From Echiichthys vipera (taxonomy: Eukaryota > Chordata > Actinopteri > Perciformes > Trachinidae), in assembly GCA_963691815.1 (NCBI GenBank), contig OY829666.1, positions 124,001 to 188,000 of the forward strand: a stretch of 64,000 nt of DNA. The letters are read 5' to 3'. Position numbers and translations under genes: made by a program. Positions within the stretch are counted from its first letter, which is position 1, and every line of letters starts with the position of its first letter. Under the pieces are notes generated by a model. It searched no databases. It had not been told where the DNA came from and was given only the letters and a program-made list of their open reading frames with translations. Shown here piece after piece: positions 60,506-64,000 of this stretch.

Positions 60506-62039
60506 GTTTTCGTCTGTTTTTAGTCGTTTTATCACGTTTTTGTGGTGTTTTGATATGTTTTTAGTTGTTTTGTCATTTTTTTGTGGTGTTTTCATTTGTT
60601 TTAGTCGTTTCATTACGTTTTTGTTGAATTCTGCATCTGTTTTTAGTCGTTTCATCACGTTTTTGTGGTGTTTTCATCTGTTTTTAGTCGTTTCATAATG
60701 TTTTTGTGGAGTTTTGCGTCTGTTTTTAGTCGTTTTGCATTGTAAAATGGAGCTTTGCGTCTGTTTTTAGTCGTTTTGTCATGTTTTTGTGGTGTTTTCA
60801 TCCGTTTTTTGTCGTTTTGTCATGTTTTTGTGGGTTTTTCGTCTGTTTTTAGTCGTTTCATCACGATTTTGTGGTGTTTTCATCTGTTTTTAGTTGTTTC
60901 ATAATGTTTTTGTGGAGTTTTGCGTCTGTTTTTAGTTGTTTTCTCAAGTTTTTGTGGTGTTGCCTGTTTTTAATCGTTTTGTCACGTTTTTGTGGTGTGT
61001 TTCGTCTGTTTATAGTTGTTTTATCACGTTTTTGTGGTGTTTTCATCCGTCTTTAGTCATTTTTGTCACGTTTTTGTGGTGTTTTCATCTGTTTTTAGTC
61101 GTTTCATTACGTTTTTGTGGTGTGTTTCGTCTGTTTTTAGTTGTCTTATCACGTTTTGTGGTGTTTTCATCTGTTTTTAGTCGTTTCATTACGTTTTTGT
61201 TGAATTTTGCATCTGTTTTTAGTTGTTTCATCACATATTTGTGGAGTTTTGCGTCTGTCTATAGTTTTTATCATGTTTTTGTGGTGTTTTCATCCGTCTT
61301 TAGTCATTTTTGTCACGTTTTTGTGGTGTGTTTCGTCTGTTTTTAGTTTGTCTTATCACGTTTTGTGGTGTTTTCATCTGTTTTTAGTCGTTTCATCACG
61401 TTTTTGTGGTGTTTCGTCTGTTTTTAGTTGTCTTATCACGTTTTGTGGTGTTTTCATCTGTTTTTAGTCGTTTCATCACGTTTTTGTGGTGTTTTCATCT
61501 GTTTTTAGTTATTTTTGTCATGTATTTGTGGTTTTTTCATCTGTTTTAAGTCGTTTCATAACGTATTTGTGGTGTTTTCGTCTGATTTTAGTCGTTTCAT
61601 CACGTTTTTGTTGGTGTTTTCGTCTGTTTTTAGTCGTTTTGTCACGCATTAGTGGTATTTTAAACAGTTTTTAGTAGTTTTGTCATCTTTCTGTGGAATT
61701 TTACGTCTGTTTTTAGTCGTTTCATCACGTTTTTGTGGTGTTTTCGTCAGTTTTTAGTCGTTTTGCCATGTTTTTGTGGTGTTTTGCGTCTGTTTTTAGT
61801 CGTTTCATCACGTTTTTGTGGTTTTTTTATCCGTGTTTAGTCGTTTTTATAATGTTTTTGTGGAGTTTTGCGTCTGTTTTTAGTCGTTTTGTCATGTTTT
61901 TGTGGTGTTGTCTGTTTCTAATCGTTCTGTCACGTTTGAGTGGTGTTTTCATCTGTTTTCAGTCGATTTGTCATGTTCCTTTGGAGTTTTGCGTCTGTTT
62001 TTAGTCTATTCATCATGTTTTTGTGGAGTTTTGCGTCAG
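60506..62039. repeat. Array section of mixed monomers
   Basis: Less regular order than its neighbours. Includes an odd monomer at about 60733 (GCATTGTAAAATGGAGC) where the usual T-run is replaced, and several GTTGAATTTTGCATC monomers also seen near the left edge of the array. Confidence 0.6.
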
Positions 62040-64000
62040 TTTTTAGTCGTTTTGTCAGGTTTTTTGGTGTTTTCATCTGTTTTTAGTTGTTTCATCACAT
62101 TTTTGTGGAGTTTTGCGTCTGTCTATAGTTTTTATCATGTTTTTGTGGTGTTTTCATCCGTCTTTAGTCATTTTTGTCACGTTTTTGTGGTGTTTTCATC
62201 TGTTTTTAGTCGTTTATCACGTTTTTGTGGTGTGTTTCGTCTGTTTTTAGTTGTCTTATCACGTTTTGTGGTGTTTTCATCTGTTTTTAGTCGTTTCATC
62301 ACGTTTTTGTGGAGTCTTGGTCTGTTTGTAGTCGTTTTGTCAGGTTTTTTGGTGTTTTCATCTGTTTTTAGTCTTTTCATCACGTTTTTGTTGAGTTTTG
62401 CCTCTGTTTTTAGTTGTCTTATCACGGTTTAGTGGTGTTTTCATCTGTTTTTAGTCGTTTCATCACGTTTTTGTGGTGTTTTCATCTGTTTTTAGTCGTA
62501 TTCGCGGTGTTTTGCGTCTGTTTTTAGTCGTTTCATCACATTTTTGTGGTGTGTTTTGTCTGTTTATAGTTGTTTTATCACGTTTTTGTGGTGTTTTCAT
62601 CCGTTTTTAGTCATTTTTTTCACTTTTTTGTGGTGTTTTCATCAGTTTTTAGTCGTTTCATCACGTTTTTGTGGTGTGTTTCGTCTGTTTTTAGTTGTCT
62701 TATCACGTTTTGTGGTGTTTTCATCTGTTTTTAGTCGGTTCATCACGTTTTTGTGGTGTTTTTTCTGTTTTTAGTTGTTTCATCAAGTTTTGTGGTGTTT
62801 TCATCTGTTTTTAGTCGTTTCATCACGTTTTTGTGGTGTTTTCATCTGTTTCAAGTCATTTTTGTCATGTATTTGTGGTGTTTTCATCTGTTTTAAGTCG
62901 TTTCATAACGTATTTGTGGTGTTTTCGTCTGATTTTAGTCGTTTCATCACGTTTTTGTTGGTGTTTTCGTCTGTTTTTAGTCGTTTTGTCACATTTTTGT
63001 GGTGTTTTCATCTGTTTCAAGTCGGTTCATCACGTTTTTGTGGTGTTTTCATCTGTTTTAAGTGGTTTCATAACTTTTTTGTGGTGTTTTCATCGGTTTT
63101 TAGTGTTTTTTGCGGTGTCTTGCGTCTGTTTTTAGCCGTTTCATCACGTTTTTGTGGTGTGTTTCGTCTGTTTATAGTTTTTATCACGTTTTTGTGGTGT
63201 TTTCATCCGTCTTTAGTCATTTTTGTCACTTTTTTGTGGTGTTTTCACCTGTTTTTAGTCGTTTCATCAAGTTTTTGTAGTGTGTTTCGTCTGTTTTTAG
63301 TTGTCTTATCACGTTTTGTGGTGTTTTCATCTGTTTTTAGTCGTTTCATCACGTTTTTGTGGTGTTTTCGTCTGTTTTTAGTCGTTATGTCATGTGTTTG
63401 TGGTGTTTTGCGTCTGTTTTAAGTCGTTTCATCACATATTTGTGGTGTTTTCGTCTGTTTTTAGTCGTTTTATCACGTTTTTGTGGTGTTTTGACATGTT
63501 TTTAGTTGTTTTGTCATTTTTTTGTGGAGTTTTGCGTCTGTTTTCAGTCGTTTTATCATGTTTTGTGCAGTTTTGCGTCTGTTTTTAGTCGTTTCATCAC
63601 TTTTTTCTGGTGTTTTTGTCTGTTTTTATTTGTTTTATCATATTTTTGTGGTGTTTTGATCTTTTTTTGGTCGTTTTGTCATGTTTTTGTGGTGTTTTAA
63701 TCTGTTTTTAGACGTTTCATCACGTTTTTGCGCAGTTTTCATCTGTTTTTAGTCTTTTTGTCACATTTTTGTGGTGTCTTGCGTCTGTTTTTAGTCGTTT
63801 CATAATGTTTTTGTGGAGTTTTGCATCTGTTTTTAGTCGTTTTGTCATGTTTTTGTGGAGTCTTGGTCTGTTTGTAGTCGTTTTGTCAGGTTTTTTGGTG
63901 TTTTCACCTGTTTTTAGTCTTTTCATCACGTTTTTGTGGTGTTTTGCGTCTGTTTTAAGTCGTTTCATCTCATATTTGTGGTGTTTCGTCTGTTTTTAAT
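62040..64000. repeat. Block repeated from 52764-54724, runs off the window
   Basis: Copy at the 9,276-bp offset. It is still in register at base 64000, so both the duplication and the array extend beyond the window and their right limits are unknown. Confidence 0.8.

Larger units (their letters stand above)
11143..64000. repeat. Giant 41-bp minisatellite/satellite array (about 1,290 monomers), open at right
   Basis: Monomers of 41 bp (some classes 42 bp, a few shortened) follow one another without unrelated insertions to the window end. The plus-strand consensus, split into quarters, is GTTTCATCAC, GTTTTTGTGGT, GTTTTCATCT, GTTTTTAGTC. Common classes have GTTTTGTCATG in the first quarter, GTGGAGTTTTGCGTC (42 bp), or GTGGTGTGTTTCGTC with GTTTATAGTTG. 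Because 41 is not a multiple of three, frames rotate every monomer and recur every 123 bp, giving F/V/C/S-rich open frames on plus and K/N/T/R-rich ones on minus. These are not genes. Higher-order repeats are listed separately. Confidence 0.97.

Noticed and set aside
11143..64000. Many open reading frames of 60-222 codons on both strands inside the array
   Set aside because: They follow from a T/G-rich, stop-poor 41-bp repeat whose frame rotates each monomer. Products are low-complexity (F/V/C/S or K/N/T/R), have no start context, and change wherever the monomer order changes.
11143..64000. CRISPR-like regular repeats
   Set aside because: There are no unique spacers: repeat follows repeat directly, and the context is eukaryotic.
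11143..64000. Telomeric repeat
   Set aside because: The vertebrate telomere hexamer is absent; T/G bias alone does not make it telomeric.

Overview
The window looks like nuclear DNA from a ray-finned (teleost) fish. It holds short exons with splice-like borders, a Rex1/Babar-type LINE fragment, several PIF/Harbinger-type transposon remnants, common fish-type short repeats and microsatellites. No intact protein-coding gene, rRNA or tRNA was recognised. The species cannot be named from the sequence alone.

Left part, about 1-11140, is ordinary repeat-rich DNA. A short inverted-repeat element (248-394) is followed by a fold-back repeat (1102-1276). Next comes a minus-strand LINE reverse-transcriptase remnant in two pieces (1297-1643 and 3988-4400). 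A 2.3-kb PIF/Harbinger transposon (1644-3987) interrupts it. That transposon keeps broken pieces of both its transposase and its MYB-like protein, and has itself been hit by a 0.6-kb element (1797-2388). A second, inverted copy of that 0.6-kb element with a clean TAA target duplication lies at 4465-5039. From 5.5 to 6.8 kb there are exon-like blocks, the last two joining in frame to a chromodomain-like C-terminus. At 9.4-10.1 kb there are two minus-strand exon-like blocks, one of them inside an element flanked by TTAA (9771-10533).

Right part, about 11143-64000 (83% of the window), is one uninterrupted tandem array that runs off the window end. The monomer is 41-42 bp and very T-rich on the plus strand (consensus about 56% T, 10% A, 20% G, 15% C). 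It is built from four 10-11-bp quarters that each start with a GTTT-type T-tract, so T-tracts recur about once per helical turn. Monomer variants are arranged in higher-order units of about 1.6-2.05 kb. Four of these form an 8,001-bp block present twice in tandem (26920-34920 and 34921-42921) with few differences. Other blocks are duplicated at offsets of 568, 1141, 1810, 1972, 3431, 9276, 15955 and 24432 bp. The many open frames in the array on both strands are a by-product of stop-poor repeat sequence.

The most interesting point is the left edge of the array. It begins within a base or two of one arm of a fold-back repeat (11023-11142) whose 23-bp core is shared with the fold-back repeat at 1102-1276. 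Both fold-backs contain or adjoin a short tandem repeat (33 bp at 1.1 kb, 12 bp at 10.9 kb), and the 41-bp array abuts the second. This suggests an undescribed small repeat family that seeds tandem repeats, with the 53-kb array as an extreme product.
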